This document shows, one piece after another, positions 32,897 to 41,941 of a stretch of DNA of 64,000 nucleotides. The stretch's first letter is position 1. Each line of letters begins with the position of its first letter. The stretch covers positions 1 through 64,000 of the forward strand of contig ONAD01000007.1 of assembly GCA_900315735.1 (NCBI GenBank), written 5' to 3'. Source of the DNA: an uncultured Lachnospiraceae bacterium. GTDB taxonomy: Bacteria > Bacillota > Clostridia > Lachnospirales > Lachnospiraceae. Both the position numbers and the translations under genes were made by a program. Under the pieces are notes generated by a model. It was given only the letters and a program-made list of their open reading frames with translations. It did not search any database and was not told the DNA's origin.

Positions 32897-34349
32897 TGTC
32901 TTCTCTTCCTCCATGATATTGTATTTCCAAAATCGTCTTCGTTGTACTGCTTACTTTGTAATATGCACTGATCCGATATCCCACAATCCACAGGATATGA
33001 GCACCGTCCGCCACCAATGGAATGGTGTCCCGCTGCTCTTTTAAAATCTTCTCATTTACAAAATACTGTTTCAGCTTCTGTGTTCTGCCCGTCTCATCCA
33101 GCACAAAATAATCACCCGGCTGTCTGTTCCGAATCAAAAGACTATTTTTTATTTTATCATAATCCAGCCATTTCGTATACTTTTTTTTAGAAATTCCTTC
33201 CGGGAACTCTTCTCGTTTACAAATCCGGCAGGTAAAATCCGGATGTTCCTCCAATAAAATCCCCTGACAACCGGCTGACTGACCATTCTTTCGTCCGACC
33301 GGCTGACCGGAAGACTGACTGAAAAGCAGTCCTGCCGATTCTCTACTTTCATACTCCGGTTGTTTTTCACACTTTTGCAGACGCACACCGCCATAAGTCC
33401 GCTCTGCCACCACCTGATAAGGCAGGTTCACGCTTCTTCCCGTCTGCATGAAAAAAAGCTTCTGCACCAGTTCCACATGGGTTCTTGTAATATCTTTGCT
33501 GCTTCCGGCTGCCTCACAGATGCACTCCTTTATAACGCTTGTATACAGGATTTCCGGCTCTTTTAAAAGGTCTTCCGATATCAGGAAACCTTTCTGCCTT
33601 TTAAAATCTTTTACTACATACTGCGCCTTTTTTTCTTCTATTACAGTAGAAAGATAGTCCTGTGTCTTTCGGATATCTTCTCCAAGCTGCTCCATATGGG
33701 CATAAACTCCGGCATTCAGTTCCTCTAACACCGGCAGCACCTGATTGCGAATCCGGTTTCTGGTATAATCCAAGGATGCATTGGTGGCATCGGTACAGTA
33801 ACTTTCGCCCTTTTCTTTTAAGTAATTTTCAATTTCCGCTCTTGCTGTATGAAGAAGTGGACGGATGATGCCATCTCTCACCGGTGGAATTCCAGCCATA
33901 CCGCTCATGCCGCTGCCCCGGATTAAATTCCAGAGCATGGTCTCTGCCAGGTCATTGCGGTTATGGGCAACTGCAATTTTCCCTTCCGGCGCACCCAATT
34001 CTTCTAACGCTTTATGAAAGCTTTCGTATCGTAAATTTCTTCCTGCCTCTTCTTCGGAATACCCATGCTGCCTTGCATATTCCGGCACATCATAATCATA
34101 ACGGAAAAACTGCACCTGATACCGCCGGCAAAGCTCCTCCACAAAGACTGCATCCCGAAGGCTTTCTTCGCCCCGGATTCCATGCTGCACATGGACTGCC
34201 GCCAGAGTAAAGGAAAGCTTTTCTTTTAATTCCAGCAGATGCAGCAACAGGCATACGGAATCTGCGCCACCGGACACTCCGGCAACCACTACATCCGACT
34301 GCTCAATCATATGATATTGTTCCAGAAAAGATTCTACACCAGGAATCAT
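32889..34349 (-). CDS. tilS: tRNA(Ile)-lysidine synthase
   Basis: The 486-aa enzyme adds lysine to C34 of tRNA-Ile(CAU). The N-terminal PP-loop ATPase motif VVAGVSGGADSVCLLLHLL (SGGADS) is intact, and the central HNRNDLAETMLWNLIRGSG and TRNRIRNQVLPVL segments are present. The C-terminal TilS domain (PGDYFVLDETGRTQKLKQYF) follows an insertion of about 40 residues rich in Ser, Gly and Gln (around 350-390), unlike the compact family norm. The ATG 34349 has GGGAGA 6 nt upstream and abuts the spoIIE stop. Confidence 0.93.
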   Translation of the reverse strand: MIPGVESFLEQYHMIEQSDVVVAGVSGGADSVCLLLHLLELKEKLSFTLAAVHVQHGIRGEESLRDAVFVEELCRRYQVQFFRYDYDVPEYARQHGYSEEEAGRNLRYESFHKALEELGAPEGKIAVAHNRNDLAETMLWNLIRGSGMSGMAGIPPVRDGIIRPLLHTARAEIENYLKEKGESYCTDATNASLDYTRNRIRNQVLPVLEELNAGVYAHMEQLGEDIRKTQDYLSTVIEEKKAQYVVKDFKRQKGFLISEDLLKEPEILYTSVIKECICEAAGSSKDITRTHVELVQKLFFMQTGRSVNLPYQVVAERTYGGVRLQKCEKQPEYESRESAGLLFSQSSGQPVGRKNGQSAGCQGILLEEHPDFTCRICKREEFPEGISKKKYTKWLDYDKIKNSLLIRNRQPGDYFVLDETGRTQKLKQYFVNEKILKEQRDTIPLVADGAHILWIVGYRISAYYKVSSTTKTILEIQYHGGREDNE

Positions 34350-34350
34350 A

Positions 34351-36192
34351 TTATTTCTCCCAAATTGCGGTGGCAAGCACCGTCATATCGTCTGCTGCCT
34401 TTCCTCCGGTAAAAAGTAACACCCGCTCTAAAATGCGTTTTGCAAGAATTGTTGCATTATTAGCCTCAATGCTTTCAATGATTTCCTGCATGGTCTCTTC
34501 CGGATTCGGCACATGTAAATATTCTAGCACACCATCCGATACCATGACAAGAAAATCTCCGTTGTATAAGTCCTTTTCGCTCTTTTCCATATCCAGCTTA
34601 TAGGACACACCCACCGGAAGGCTGGTAGAAATGAGGCATTCCACCACACCATTTCTCCGGATAAAGGTTGCCGCCGCTCCGATTTTATAAAAACGGCAGG
34701 TTCCGTCATATAAATCCAGTTCACTGATGTCCACCGTGGAAAACAAGTCATCCTGCCCCTTCATCACCATGGCAGAGTTCATCATACGGACCGCCGTTTC
34801 CACATCAAAGCCCGCCTCCAAAAATTTTTCCACCAGTTCAATGACCATTTCACTTTCCTTACAGGCAAGGCTTCCGGAGCCCATGCCATCGGACAGACAC
34901 ATGACCATTTTTCCACTTTCCGGCTCCAAAAAGGAAAAGTTATCCCCGGAAACTGCTGCTCCATCCTTTACCATCCGCGCTACGCCATAAATTGCCTGAA
35001 ACCGTGGTTCTTCTTCATAGGTATAGAGATTGACGCCTTTTCCAATCAGCGTCTTGGTATCCTTCTCCGGAATCATGCGCCGGTTCAATGCCCCGGCTAC
35101 CGCCTTTGTCAGCTCTCTTGTGGTAACACAGCCATCTTTTACCATGACTTTCATCACCAGCTGCCAGCGGCCGTTTTCCTTTTCCCAGAGCTGCTCATCG
35201 ATAACTCTTATGCCCCGCTCCCTCGCCCGGTAGGCTATGTCCTGCAGACTTGCCCGACACTCTTCTGTAATATTTTTCTGCTTCTTTGCACAGTCCTCCA
35301 TGATATACGCCATGGCATCCAGCTGTTCGGCTATGACCTCACGGTTTTCCACCAGCCGGTTGTACCATGCCATGTTTAATGAAGCTTTCTCAAATATCCG
35401 AAGAGCCTCCGCCGTCATTTCCTGCATATAGGGGCAATATTCTTCCATTTTCTTTTCAATGTCGCGGTTCGTCTTTCCCGCTTCCCGGATGGATTGCAGC
35501 AACGCCGACAGATAGCCATACATGGGGCTGTCATCCTTTTCCCAGCAGAGGGCGCACTGATCACAGGAGACACACATTTTCCCGGTTATCTCATTTTGCA
35601 TTCTGCCCATTTCTTCCGCCGAAAAACTGGTATGTTCCAAATTCATCCGCCCGAATATATCCGAAAGGCTCTGAAAGGACTTTGCATAGGTCAGCAGTTT
35701 TTCTTCTTCATTACTCTTTATCTCCGGTATCGGTTGATTCACAAATGTGAATTTCAGAAAACTATGTATAATACGGCTTAATACCATGGTGGCTGCAAAT
35801 ATAAAGACACCTTCTAAGACCGCCATTTCTGTCCGCATTCCGTCTCTTACATTTAGCATTTCTCCAAATACAGATAATAAGGTTGCCGAACAGCCTGCGC
35901 CAAAGGCAGCTATCCAGGTATAACAGCCCTTATTTACCCACTCCGCCAGCTTGATGATTACCATGGTTACCAGCAGTGTCATTACATATTTTGTCATCAG
36001 TGTCAGCGGCAGCATAAATGCCATTCCAAGAAACATTCCGATTCCCAGCAGCAGCCGTCCGCCCCGTTCCAGATAAGCCGCTGCAAAATATGCCGGGATA
36101 AAAGGGTAGCAGCCTGCAAATCCTAATTTACACACTGCTACCCCTATAAAACATATTACCGCCTGTTTCGTTCTCAATTTCTTCATTTCCAT
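34351..36192 (-). CDS. spoIIE: Stage II sporulation protein E-like phosphatase
   Basis: The 613-aa protein has about five N-terminal membrane helices (about 10-150), a central regulatory domain with a Cys cluster (CVSCDQCALC), and a C-terminal PP2C phosphatase domain (VMCLSDGMGSG, ISTSLPVGV, LVMVSDGVLEY). SpoIIE dephosphorylates SpoIIAA and so activates sigma-F in the forespore. It is shorter than the roughly 820-aa Bacillus protein because it has fewer membrane helices. ATG 36192 has GGAGG 4 nt upstream. Its promoter (36231-36263) has the Spo0A-type layout described separately. Confidence 0.9.
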   Translation of the reverse strand: MEMKKLRTKQAVICFIGVAVCKLGFAGCYPFIPAYFAAAYLERGGRLLLGIGMFLGMAFMLPLTLMTKYVMTLLVTMVIIKLAEWVNKGCYTWIAAFGAGCSATLLSVFGEMLNVRDGMRTEMAVLEGVFIFAATMVLSRIIHSFLKFTFVNQPIPEIKSNEEEKLLTYAKSFQSLSDIFGRMNLEHTSFSAEEMGRMQNEITGKMCVSCDQCALCWEKDDSPMYGYLSALLQSIREAGKTNRDIEKKMEEYCPYMQEMTAEALRIFEKASLNMAWYNRLVENREVIAEQLDAMAYIMEDCAKKQKNITEECRASLQDIAYRARERGIRVIDEQLWEKENGRWQLVMKVMVKDGCVTTRELTKAVAGALNRRMIPEKDTKTLIGKGVNLYTYEEEPRFQAIYGVARMVKDGAAVSGDNFSFLEPESGKMVMCLSDGMGSGSLACKESEMVIELVEKFLEAGFDVETAVRMMNSAMVMKGQDDLFSTVDISELDLYDGTCRFYKIGAAATFIRRNGVVECLISTSLPVGVSYKLDMEKSEKDLYNGDFLVMVSDGVLEYLHVPNPEETMQEIIESIEANNATILAKRILERVLLFTGGKAADDMTVLATAIWEK

Positions 36193-36230
36193 TGTTCCTC
36201 CTTCTCCTGTCATTTGCGACAGCAGAAGCT

Positions 36231-36264
36231 ATTATAGAAATGTTTGTCCGAAATCTTTGTCAAA
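36231..36264 (-). promoter_or_regulatory. Spo0A-type spoIIE promoter with 21-bp spacer
   Basis: Minus strand TTGACA (36258-36263) and TATAAT (36231-36236) are separated by 21 bp. A Spo0A box TTTGTCAAA on the plus strand (36256-36264) covers the -35. Bacillus spoIIE and spoIIG promoters are known for such 21-22 bp spacers activated by Spo0A. Confidence 0.7.
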
Positions 36265-36356
36265 CCGTTGTCTCATTTCAAAAAAGTTTTCGGCAAAAAG
36301 CGGAATGGTTTGTCTATTTTAAGTTTTTCTATGGTCTTTGTGTTTTCGAAGCTGTT

Positions 36357-36659
36357 CTACTTCTTGTCTTCCTTGAAGATAATCTCATTGTCATGGGTCA
36401 GCCCCAGCTTGCTCTTCGCCTGATCTTCGATATATTCCTGACTCTTGGTATATTCTTCGTAATCCTTCAACTGGTCACGACGCTCAGTTTCATCTTCATA
36501 TGCATCAGTCAACGTATTTATTCTTTCTCTGTCCCCCTGATCTTTTTGATACAGTTTTACTATTTGAACTGACATAATTGTCAAAAACAGCACTACAATC
36601 AAAGAGATACAGATTCTTCCGTTTCGTTTCTGTTTTCTTTTTCTTCGACGATTGGTCAT
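36357..36659 (-). CDS. divIC: Septum formation initiator DivIC/FtsB family protein
   Basis: The roughly 100-aa protein has a basic N-terminus, one membrane helix (about 17-37) and an extracytoplasmic coiled coil (about 40-85) ending in KSKLGLTHDNEIIF, the classical DivIC layout. It joins the FtsL/DivIB complex in the divisome. ATG 36659 fits GAGG 8 nt upstream; an ATG two codons earlier is too close to it. It lies 9-15 nt after yabQ, so the yab genes and divIC form one unit. Confidence 0.88.
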   Translation of the reverse strand: MTNRRRKRKQKRNGRICISLIVVLFLTIMSVQIVKLYQKDQGDRERINTLTDAYEDETERRDQLKDYEEYTKSQEYIEDQAKSKLGLTHDNEIIFKEDKK

Positions 36660-36673
36660 ACTCATTTCCTCAT

Positions 36674-37150
36674 CTATAGTTTACATAATACCATTCTAAT
36701 GGTTTTACGGATTTTTTTCAACGCTTTTTGTAATTTTCGTAATAATCTTCTGGTTTTTCCTTTCAGGAAACGTAATGGAACTGCCACCATGCGAAATACT
36801 GCCCGCAATGGTTTTCCCACAATCTGAAGTATTTTCTTAAGTACTTTTACAATTCCCTTTACCAGCCAGGGACTGATGGCATAATTGCATAATAACATCC
36901 CCACACTCATGCCCAGCATGCAAAAGCCTCTGATTGCTCCGTCATTTTCCCGGCAGAGCATAATAAATATAAATATGGCACTGCCGATGCAGTATAGCAT
37001 ATCCTCCACTGCAACCATCCCGATTCTATGGGGTATCAGCCTGCGCAGAATCCGAAGCAGGTCAAAGGCTAAAATTAACAGAATCCCCGCCAGCATGAAC
37101 CGAAGAAAACGCAGTGCTTCACCGGAAATTTCCGGGCTGATTTCTATCAT
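36674..37150 (-). CDS. yabQ: Spore cortex biosynthesis protein YabQ
   Basis: The 158-aa protein has about three membrane helices (about 15-33, 50-67, 75-95) and a strongly basic C-terminal tail. The opening FLRFMLAGILLILAFDLLRILRR matches YabQ (quoted in part: FMLAGILLILAFDLLRIL). YabQ is needed for the spore cortex in Bacillus. Its ATG overlaps the yabP stop (ATGA). Confidence 0.87.
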   Translation of the reverse strand: MIEISPEISGEALRFLRFMLAGILLILAFDLLRILRRLIPHRIGMVAVEDMLYCIGSAIFIFIMLCRENDGAIRGFCMLGMSVGMLLCNYAISPWLVKGIVKVLKKILQIVGKPLRAVFRMVAVPLRFLKGKTRRLLRKLQKALKKIRKTIRMVLCKL

Positions 37151-37434
37151 TTAAACAACCTGCCTAAGAAGGATTCTCCGCCACCTTTGTGATAGTTTTC
37201 TACATCTGAATAAGTTAAGCCATCAATTTTTCCTGTGACATCCACTTCCCCCTGTTCTAAGGACAGGCGGTTTACATGAAGGTCATTTCCCTTTATCAGA
37301 AGCATTCCCTGTTCTGTTTCCAGTAAAATCTCATTTACATCAAAAGAAAGCACATCCAGCACTCCGCTGAAGTTTGCACTTTTCCGGTTTGCCAGCAATA
37401 CTTTATGTGCTTTTGCTGTTTTCAATTCTTCCAT
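37147..37434 (-). CDS. yabP: Sporulation protein YabP
   Basis: The 95-aa soluble protein has the YabP/YqfC pattern (RKSANFSGVLDVLSFDVNEI, LLIKGNDLHVNRLSLEQGEV, IDGLTYSD). It is required for late sporulation in Bacillus, where it acts with the spore coat. It is translationally coupled to yabQ. The ribosome site GAGG is about 4-10 nt upstream of the ATG. Confidence 0.9.
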   Translation of the reverse strand: MEELKTAKAHKVLLANRKSANFSGVLDVLSFDVNEILLETEQGMLLIKGNDLHVNRLSLEQGEVDVTGKIDGLTYSDVENYHKGGGESFLGRLFK

Positions 37435-37515
37435 TCAGCCTCATACTCCTTTACCCTAAAGTTAGTCCTTTTCAAAATATATGAGACTGTTTCTCTTTTT
37501 ATGCGTCTTACACTT

Positions 37516-37755
37516 TTACAGATAGCGGAATAATTCTCCTGCTTCTTCTTTCTTGGTGGTATCTGCGATTGCAACCACTTCTACTTTCACCGTCTTCTGA
37601 CCAAACATGATTTCGATGATGTCGCCTACTTTTACATTTACAGATGCCTTCGCCGGTTTGCCATTTACGGTGACACGTCCGGCGTCACAGGCTTCGTTGG
37701 CAACGGTTCTGCGTTTAATCAGGCGGGTTACTTTCAAATATTTGTCTAATCTCAT
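37516..37755 (-). CDS. S4-domain RNA-binding protein (RqcP/YabO-like)
   Basis: The 79-aa protein is essentially one S4 domain (MRLDKYLKVTRLIKRRTVANEACDAG, seen as RLDKYLKVTRLIKRRT). The family member RqcP binds stalled 50S subunits and aids C-terminal Ala tailing with RqcH; position directly upstream of yabP, as in Bacillus, supports the match. ATG 37755 has AGAAGG upstream; the longer reading to 37815 would enter palindromic element 3. Confidence 0.88.
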   Translation of the reverse strand: MRLDKYLKVTRLIKRRTVANEACDAGRVTVNGKPAKASVNVKVGDIIEIMFGQKTVKVEVVAIADTTKKEEAGELFRYL

Positions 37756-37802
37756 TTGCTTACCTTCTTTCTTTTTGAAATTCGAATGAGCATTGTCCAT
37801 CC

Positions 37803-38266
37803 TTCTATATTCCATGAAGCAAAGAAACTGGAACTGGCTTTTGTATCTAATCAGAATGCGTTGTAATTTCTGCCCTGATTCTTCCTTGATGTAAGGCTGT
37901 CTTTCCGCTTGCTTTGACGGAATGCGGCGGTTGTCCGTCTGCTGCGGATACGACCACTCGCCAGCAAGGGTGGCTAAGCATTCTGCTTAAAGAAAATGGT
38001 TATTCCGGCAACCGGCGCAAAGTCACATCCCTGCTCCAATTGCGCCTCGCTGACACATCCCTGTGTCAGCGTTGCCGGTTGCTATGCAGAATGCAAGCCA
38101 CCCTAACCGTCTCGTTTATGTATCCGCATGCAGGCGAACACCCACCGCATTTTGTCAAACATTGGAAAGACCGGCTCAATTAACAAAAGGAAAAATCAGG
38201 GCTGCAATTACAGCATTCTGGTTTCACAAAAACAGTTTCCGTTTCTGTGTCTTCATGCATATAGAA
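37803..38266 (-). repeat. Large palindromic element, copy 3 (about 464 bp)
   Basis: Outer pairing reaches TTCTATAT/ATATAGAA and CATGAAG/CTTCATG; then GAAAC, CAGAATGC/GCATTCTG, TGTAATT/AATTACA, GCCCTGATT/AATCAGGGC, GTCTTTCC/GGAAAGAC, CGGATAC/GTATCCG, GGGTGG/CCACCC, GCATTCTGC/GCAGAATGC and a head CCGGCAAC/GTTGCCGG enclosing GGCGCAA/TTGCGCC and GCTGACAC/GTGTCAGC. Read on the minus strand, the head has the same order as copy 1, and the anchor GTCTTTCCAATGTTT lies at 38157-38171. It fills the gap between HU and rqcP. Confidence 0.87.
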
Positions 38267-38300
38267 TGATAGAAAATTCTTTTCTACTTCGAATTTCAAT

Positions 38301-38343
38301 AAAAAAAGGTGTAGCAAAAGCAGTTTTCTACTTTCGTTACACC
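38301..38343 (-). terminator. Terminator of the HU gene
   Basis: GGTGTAACGAAAG and CTTTTGCTACACC pair with one mismatch and one wobble, followed by seven Ts on the minus strand. Confidence 0.88.
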
Positions 38344-38367
38344 TCTAATCAGAATCATTTTATCAAC

Positions 38368-38643
38368 TTATTTATTGATTAAATCTTTTAAAGCTTTTCC
38401 TGCTTTGAACTTAGGTGCTTTAGAAGCTGGAATAACCATCTCTTTACCGCTCTGTGGGTTTCTTCCTGTTCTTTCAGCTCTTTCAGATACTTCGAAAGTA
38501 CCGAATCCAACTAACTGGATTTTCTCACCTTTTTTTAATTCTTCAGCTACGATATCAGTGAAAGCTTTTAAAGCTGCCTCTGCATCTTTTTTAGATAAAG
38601 CTGTTTTTTCAGCCATAGCTGATACTAATTCTGCTTTGTTCAT
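38368..38643 (-). CDS. hup: HU family DNA-binding protein
   Basis: The 91-aa protein is a full-length HU: MNKAELVSAMAEKTALSKKD, IQLVGFGTFEVSERAER, GRNPQSGKEMVIPASKAPKF. It coats and bends chromosomal DNA as a dimer. Codon use is strongly biased toward GCT-type codons, fitting high expression. ATG 38643 has AGAGGAGG 8 nt upstream; promoter and terminator are both evident, so it is monocistronic. Confidence 0.97.
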   Translation of the reverse strand: MNKAELVSAMAEKTALSKKDAEAALKAFTDIVAEELKKGEKIQLVGFGTFEVSERAERTGRNPQSGKEMVIPASKAPKFKAGKALKDLINK

Positions 38644-38714
38644 GTTAAAATTCCTCCTCTGGATTTTATAATTCTTCTTGAGGTCTACACTCTCCAAGAT
38701 TACCTACGAATATA

Positions 38715-38743
38715 TTTATACTTGTTTTTCCTTTATTTGTCAA
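38715..38743 (-). promoter_or_regulatory. HU promoter
   Basis: Minus strand TTGACA (38738-38743), 17-nt spacer, TATAAA (38715-38720). Confidence 0.88.
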
Positions 38744-38777
38744 GGAAAATACGGTAAATTAGGGCATACAATTTGGT

Positions 38778-40514
38778 CTATAACATTTTGTTGATTTTGT
38801 CCAAAACTGCCTTTCCAAGAACTTCATATTTCTGCTCTGCTTCTTCCATGGAAGAACCCTTTACACCGATGTAGAATTTTACCTTCGGCTCGGTTCCGGA
38901 TGGTCTTACACAGAACCATGCAGCATCGTTTAATTCATAGTAAAGTACGTTAGAGCTTGGAAGTCCGGTTGCTGTTACTGCTCCGGTTGCAAGATCTGTA
39001 ATGGTATCTTTCTTGTAATCACGTACTTTTTCTACTTTATAGCCACCGATTTCGGTTAAAGTCTCACTGCGCAGTGTATCCATGATTTCCTGAATCTTAG
39101 CCAGACCTTCGATTCCCTTTAAGGTAATGGACTCAACATGGTCTTTGTAATATCCATATTTTTCATACATGGCAAGCATTGCATCCCAAAGTGTCATGTT
39201 CTTGGTCTTGTAATATGCAGCAGCTTCACATAAAGCCATAGATGCTACCACTGCATCCTTATCTCTTGCATAGGTTCCAGTCAGGCAGCCATAGCTTTCT
39301 TCCATACCAAAGAGGTAGGTTCCTTTTCCGGTCTTTTCGAACTCTAAGATTTTGCCACCGATAAACTTGAATCCGGTTAATACTTCGATTAACTGAATGC
39401 CATAGTATTTTGCAATGGCATCTGCCATATTGGTAGATACGATGGATTTGATAAATGCGCCATCTGCAGGCAGGGAGCCGTTGATTTCTTTTTTCTGTCC
39501 GATGATATAATCACCAATCAGACAGCCGGACATATTTCCGGTTAAGGAATGATATTCTCCGGTCTTAGAATCCTTTACATATACACCAAGACGGTCTGCA
39601 TCCGGGTCAGTTGCAAGGATTAAGTCTGCATCTACTTTCTTGCCAAGTGCAAGTCCCAATGCAAATGCTTCCTCTGCCTCCGGGTTTGGATAACTTACGG
39701 TTGGGAAATCTCCGTCCGGAAGTTCCTGCTCAGGAACAACATATACATTTTCAAAACCAAGTTCTTTTAACACACGACGAACCGGAATATTTCCTGTTCC
39801 ATGTAATGGTGTGTATACAATCTTAAGGTCTTTGCCTACTGCATCAATGGCATCCTGATGTACCACAAGTTTCTTAAGCTCTGCAATATAAGCATCATCG
39901 ATTGCTGCACCGATGGTCTCGTAAAGACCTGCTGCCTTGGCATCCTCTAAGGACATGGTCTTAACTGTGCTGTAATCGGTTACTTTCTTTACTTCATCCA
40001 TGATTCCGGTATCATGAGGTGGTGTAATCTGTGCGCCGTCCTCCCAGTATACCTTGTATCCGTTGTATTCTGGCGGATTGTGGCTTGCTGTGATATTAAT
40101 TCCGGCAGTACATCCTAATTTACGAACTGCATAGGATAATTCCGGTGTCGGTCTTAATGACTCAAATACATATGCTTTGATTCCGTTTGCTGCAAGGCAA
40201 AGTGCGGACTCATCTGCAAATTCCGGTGACATATGTCTGGAATCGAAGGCAATTGCCACACCTTTATCCTGTGCATTTACCTTTAAAATATAATTTGCAA
40301 GACCCTGTGTTGCTTTACGAACGGTATAGATGTTCATGCGGTTGGTACCTGCACCAATCACCCCACGTAATCCTGCTGTACCAAACTCAAGATCTTTATA
40401 GAAACGATCTTCAATTTCCTTGTCATTGTCTTTGATTGCCTGAAGTTCTGCCTTGGTTGCTTCATCAAAATATGCTCCCTCAAGCCATGCTTCGTAAGTT
40501 TCCTTGTAACCCAT
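38778..40514 (-). CDS. Phospho-sugar mutase (alpha-phosphoglucomutase)
   Basis: The 578-aa enzyme interconverts glucose 1-phosphate and glucose 6-phosphate, linking alpha-glucan phosphorolysis to glycolysis and UDP-glucose. The phosphoserine loop GINITASHNPPEYNGYKVYW, the metal loop ATDPDADRLGVYV, the sugar loop GMEESYG and the phosphate-binding RPSGTEPKVKFYIGV are intact. The start is ATG 40514, 8 codons inside a longer reading. Length matches the PgcA subgroup. Confidence 0.92.
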   Translation of the reverse strand: MGYKETYEAWLEGAYFDEATKAELQAIKDNDKEIEDRFYKDLEFGTAGLRGVIGAGTNRMNIYTVRKATQGLANYILKVNAQDKGVAIAFDSRHMSPEFADESALCLAANGIKAYVFESLRPTPELSYAVRKLGCTAGINITASHNPPEYNGYKVYWEDGAQITPPHDTGIMDEVKKVTDYSTVKTMSLEDAKAAGLYETIGAAIDDAYIAELKKLVVHQDAIDAVGKDLKIVYTPLHGTGNIPVRRVLKELGFENVYVVPEQELPDGDFPTVSYPNPEAEEAFALGLALGKKVDADLILATDPDADRLGVYVKDSKTGEYHSLTGNMSGCLIGDYIIGQKKEINGSLPADGAFIKSIVSTNMADAIAKYYGIQLIEVLTGFKFIGGKILEFEKTGKGTYLFGMEESYGCLTGTYARDKDAVVASMALCEAAAYYKTKNMTLWDAMLAMYEKYGYYKDHVESITLKGIEGLAKIQEIMDTLRSETLTEIGGYKVEKVRDYKKDTITDLATGAVTATGLPSSNVLYYELNDAAWFCVRPSGTEPKVKFYIGVKGSSMEEAEQKYEVLGKAVLDKINKML

Positions 40515-40552
40515 TCCTGATTTCCTCCTACTTTTCATTTATGTTGTTTACC

Positions 40553-40586
40553 AAAGGAACCTGCCAGTAGCAGCCTCCTTTGGATA
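40553..40586. repeat. Dispersed 32-bp repeat, diverged copy 3, within a hairpin
   Basis: CCAAAGGA/TCCTTTGG enclose GAACCTGCC-AGTA-GCAGCCT, which aligns with the repeats at 9946 and 30228. On the minus strand the hairpin follows the PEGA lipoprotein stop by about 20 nt; lack of a T run makes a terminator role uncertain. Confidence 0.55.
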
Positions 40587-40608
40587 TCTCGCCCTTTCAT
40601 TTTTCCCA

Positions 40609-41874
40609 CTAATTCGTAAGACTGTTAACTACCTGATTTAATGTACTTGTCGAAGAATTATTGTTACTGGTTAATGTATCAATAATTTCACTCAATGCCT
40701 TCCTATATGCATCAGAGTCACTGGATGAACTTCCACTGGAGCTGTTCGTTCCACCGGAATTCGATGTACTGTCAGAATGCTTATGCTCCACAGTTGTATC
40801 TTCTTCATTTCCGGCAGCTGCTTCCGTCGGCTCTGTCTCTGTGCTTCCTGTATCATCGCCCGACAACGCAATCTCTATCTGTGCTTCCGGTGAATTTACA
40901 TATAACCGCTTCGACCAGGTATCATAGCCATCCGCAGTAATCTGTATGGAATGAATGCCATACTGTAACTGTAACGGCTGTGTATAATCAACCTGACTAC
41001 CATCAATATACATCAAAGCGCCCGCAACATCAACTGCAAAGGTTAAAGTACAGTATTTCGGATCCTCACCTTTTATGGAATCTACGTCCACCGAAGTCTG
41101 TTCATCCCTTGTTACGGCAACCTCTGTCGAACCGCCGTAGCCATTGCCGGCAACGGTTAATTCATAGGTTCCTTCCGGCACCTCCAACTGCATATTTTCC
41201 GTTATCTTATAATAACTCTTATGGTTCAGGCTTAACCAGCCGCCCTCTAACGCCTGTGTATTCACAAGCTGGATGACTCCATGTCCTGTTGTGACGGATA
41301 CGGATAATACTTTCCGGTCAATGCCCTGTATCCGAAGGGTATCCTGCCCGGTTATCTCAGACAGCTCTATGGCAGTATCCCCGGAAAATATCTGTAACTC
41401 TTCATTATAAGAATACTTTGTACTTCCTATGGTAAAAATCTGATTTTCCTCATCATAGGAGAATTTTCCAATGTCATCCATCTCCCATGCATCTGCCGAC
41501 TGTTCCACCTTATCTAATATCAAATCTTTGTCCCGGAGTGTTAAAGTAACTACTTTTCCCGGTACCATGGATGCTGCCGAAATCAGACTTCCATGTCTGT
41601 CTTTAAAAATTGTTCCGTCTGTATAAGAATACTGTTCATAGCGTCCCGTGTCAATATTCAGAAATGTCATTGTTGAAAGTGTTGTATCAACACCACTTAC
41701 TGTATACAGGCTTCTTTCCTCTACCTGCGTCTCTTCCTCCGTTGCTGTCTCAATGCCTGATGCATAGCCTTTCATGCTGACAGGCCCATCGTCTTTTTTT
41801 CCACAACCACTTAAGCCTACAAGTATTGTGAAAATAACCAACGCAAACAGCCAGTGCTTTCCTGATTGTTTCAT
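40609..41874 (-). CDS. PEGA-domain lipoprotein
   Basis: The 421-aa protein has a lipoprotein signal (FTILVGLSGC, Cys about 24), a beta-rich middle part and one or two PEGA repeats (VPEGTYELTVAGNGY about 235; LQLQYGIHSIQITADGYDTW about 305), followed by a Ser/Asn/Thr-rich low-complexity tail (SNSGGTNSSSGSSSSDSD). PEGA domains are usually surface beta-sandwiches of unclear role. It is anchored outside the membrane. Function unknown. Confidence 0.82.
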   Translation of the reverse strand: MKQSGKHWLFALVIFTILVGLSGCGKKDDGPVSMKGYASGIETATEEETQVEERSLYTVSGVDTTLSTMTFLNIDTGRYEQYSYTDGTIFKDRHGSLISAASMVPGKVVTLTLRDKDLILDKVEQSADAWEMDDIGKFSYDEENQIFTIGSTKYSYNEELQIFSGDTAIELSEITGQDTLRIQGIDRKVLSVSVTTGHGVIQLVNTQALEGGWLSLNHKSYYKITENMQLEVPEGTYELTVAGNGYGGSTEVAVTRDEQTSVDVDSIKGEDPKYCTLTFAVDVAGALMYIDGSQVDYTQPLQLQYGIHSIQITADGYDTWSKRLYVNSPEAQIEIALSGDDTGSTETEPTEAAAGNEEDTTVEHKHSDSTSNSGGTNSSSGSSSSDSDAYRKALSEIIDTLTSNNNSSTSTLNQVVNSLTN

Positions 41875-41941
41875 TTTGCACCTCTTTTTCTCCTGTATCC
41901 TCTTTCCCTTCCGGCAATTGCCTGTACTTGATTATACATGA

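Noticed and set aside
37914-38382. ORFs in palindromic element 3
   Set aside because: Same reason: products of inverted repeats without start signals.
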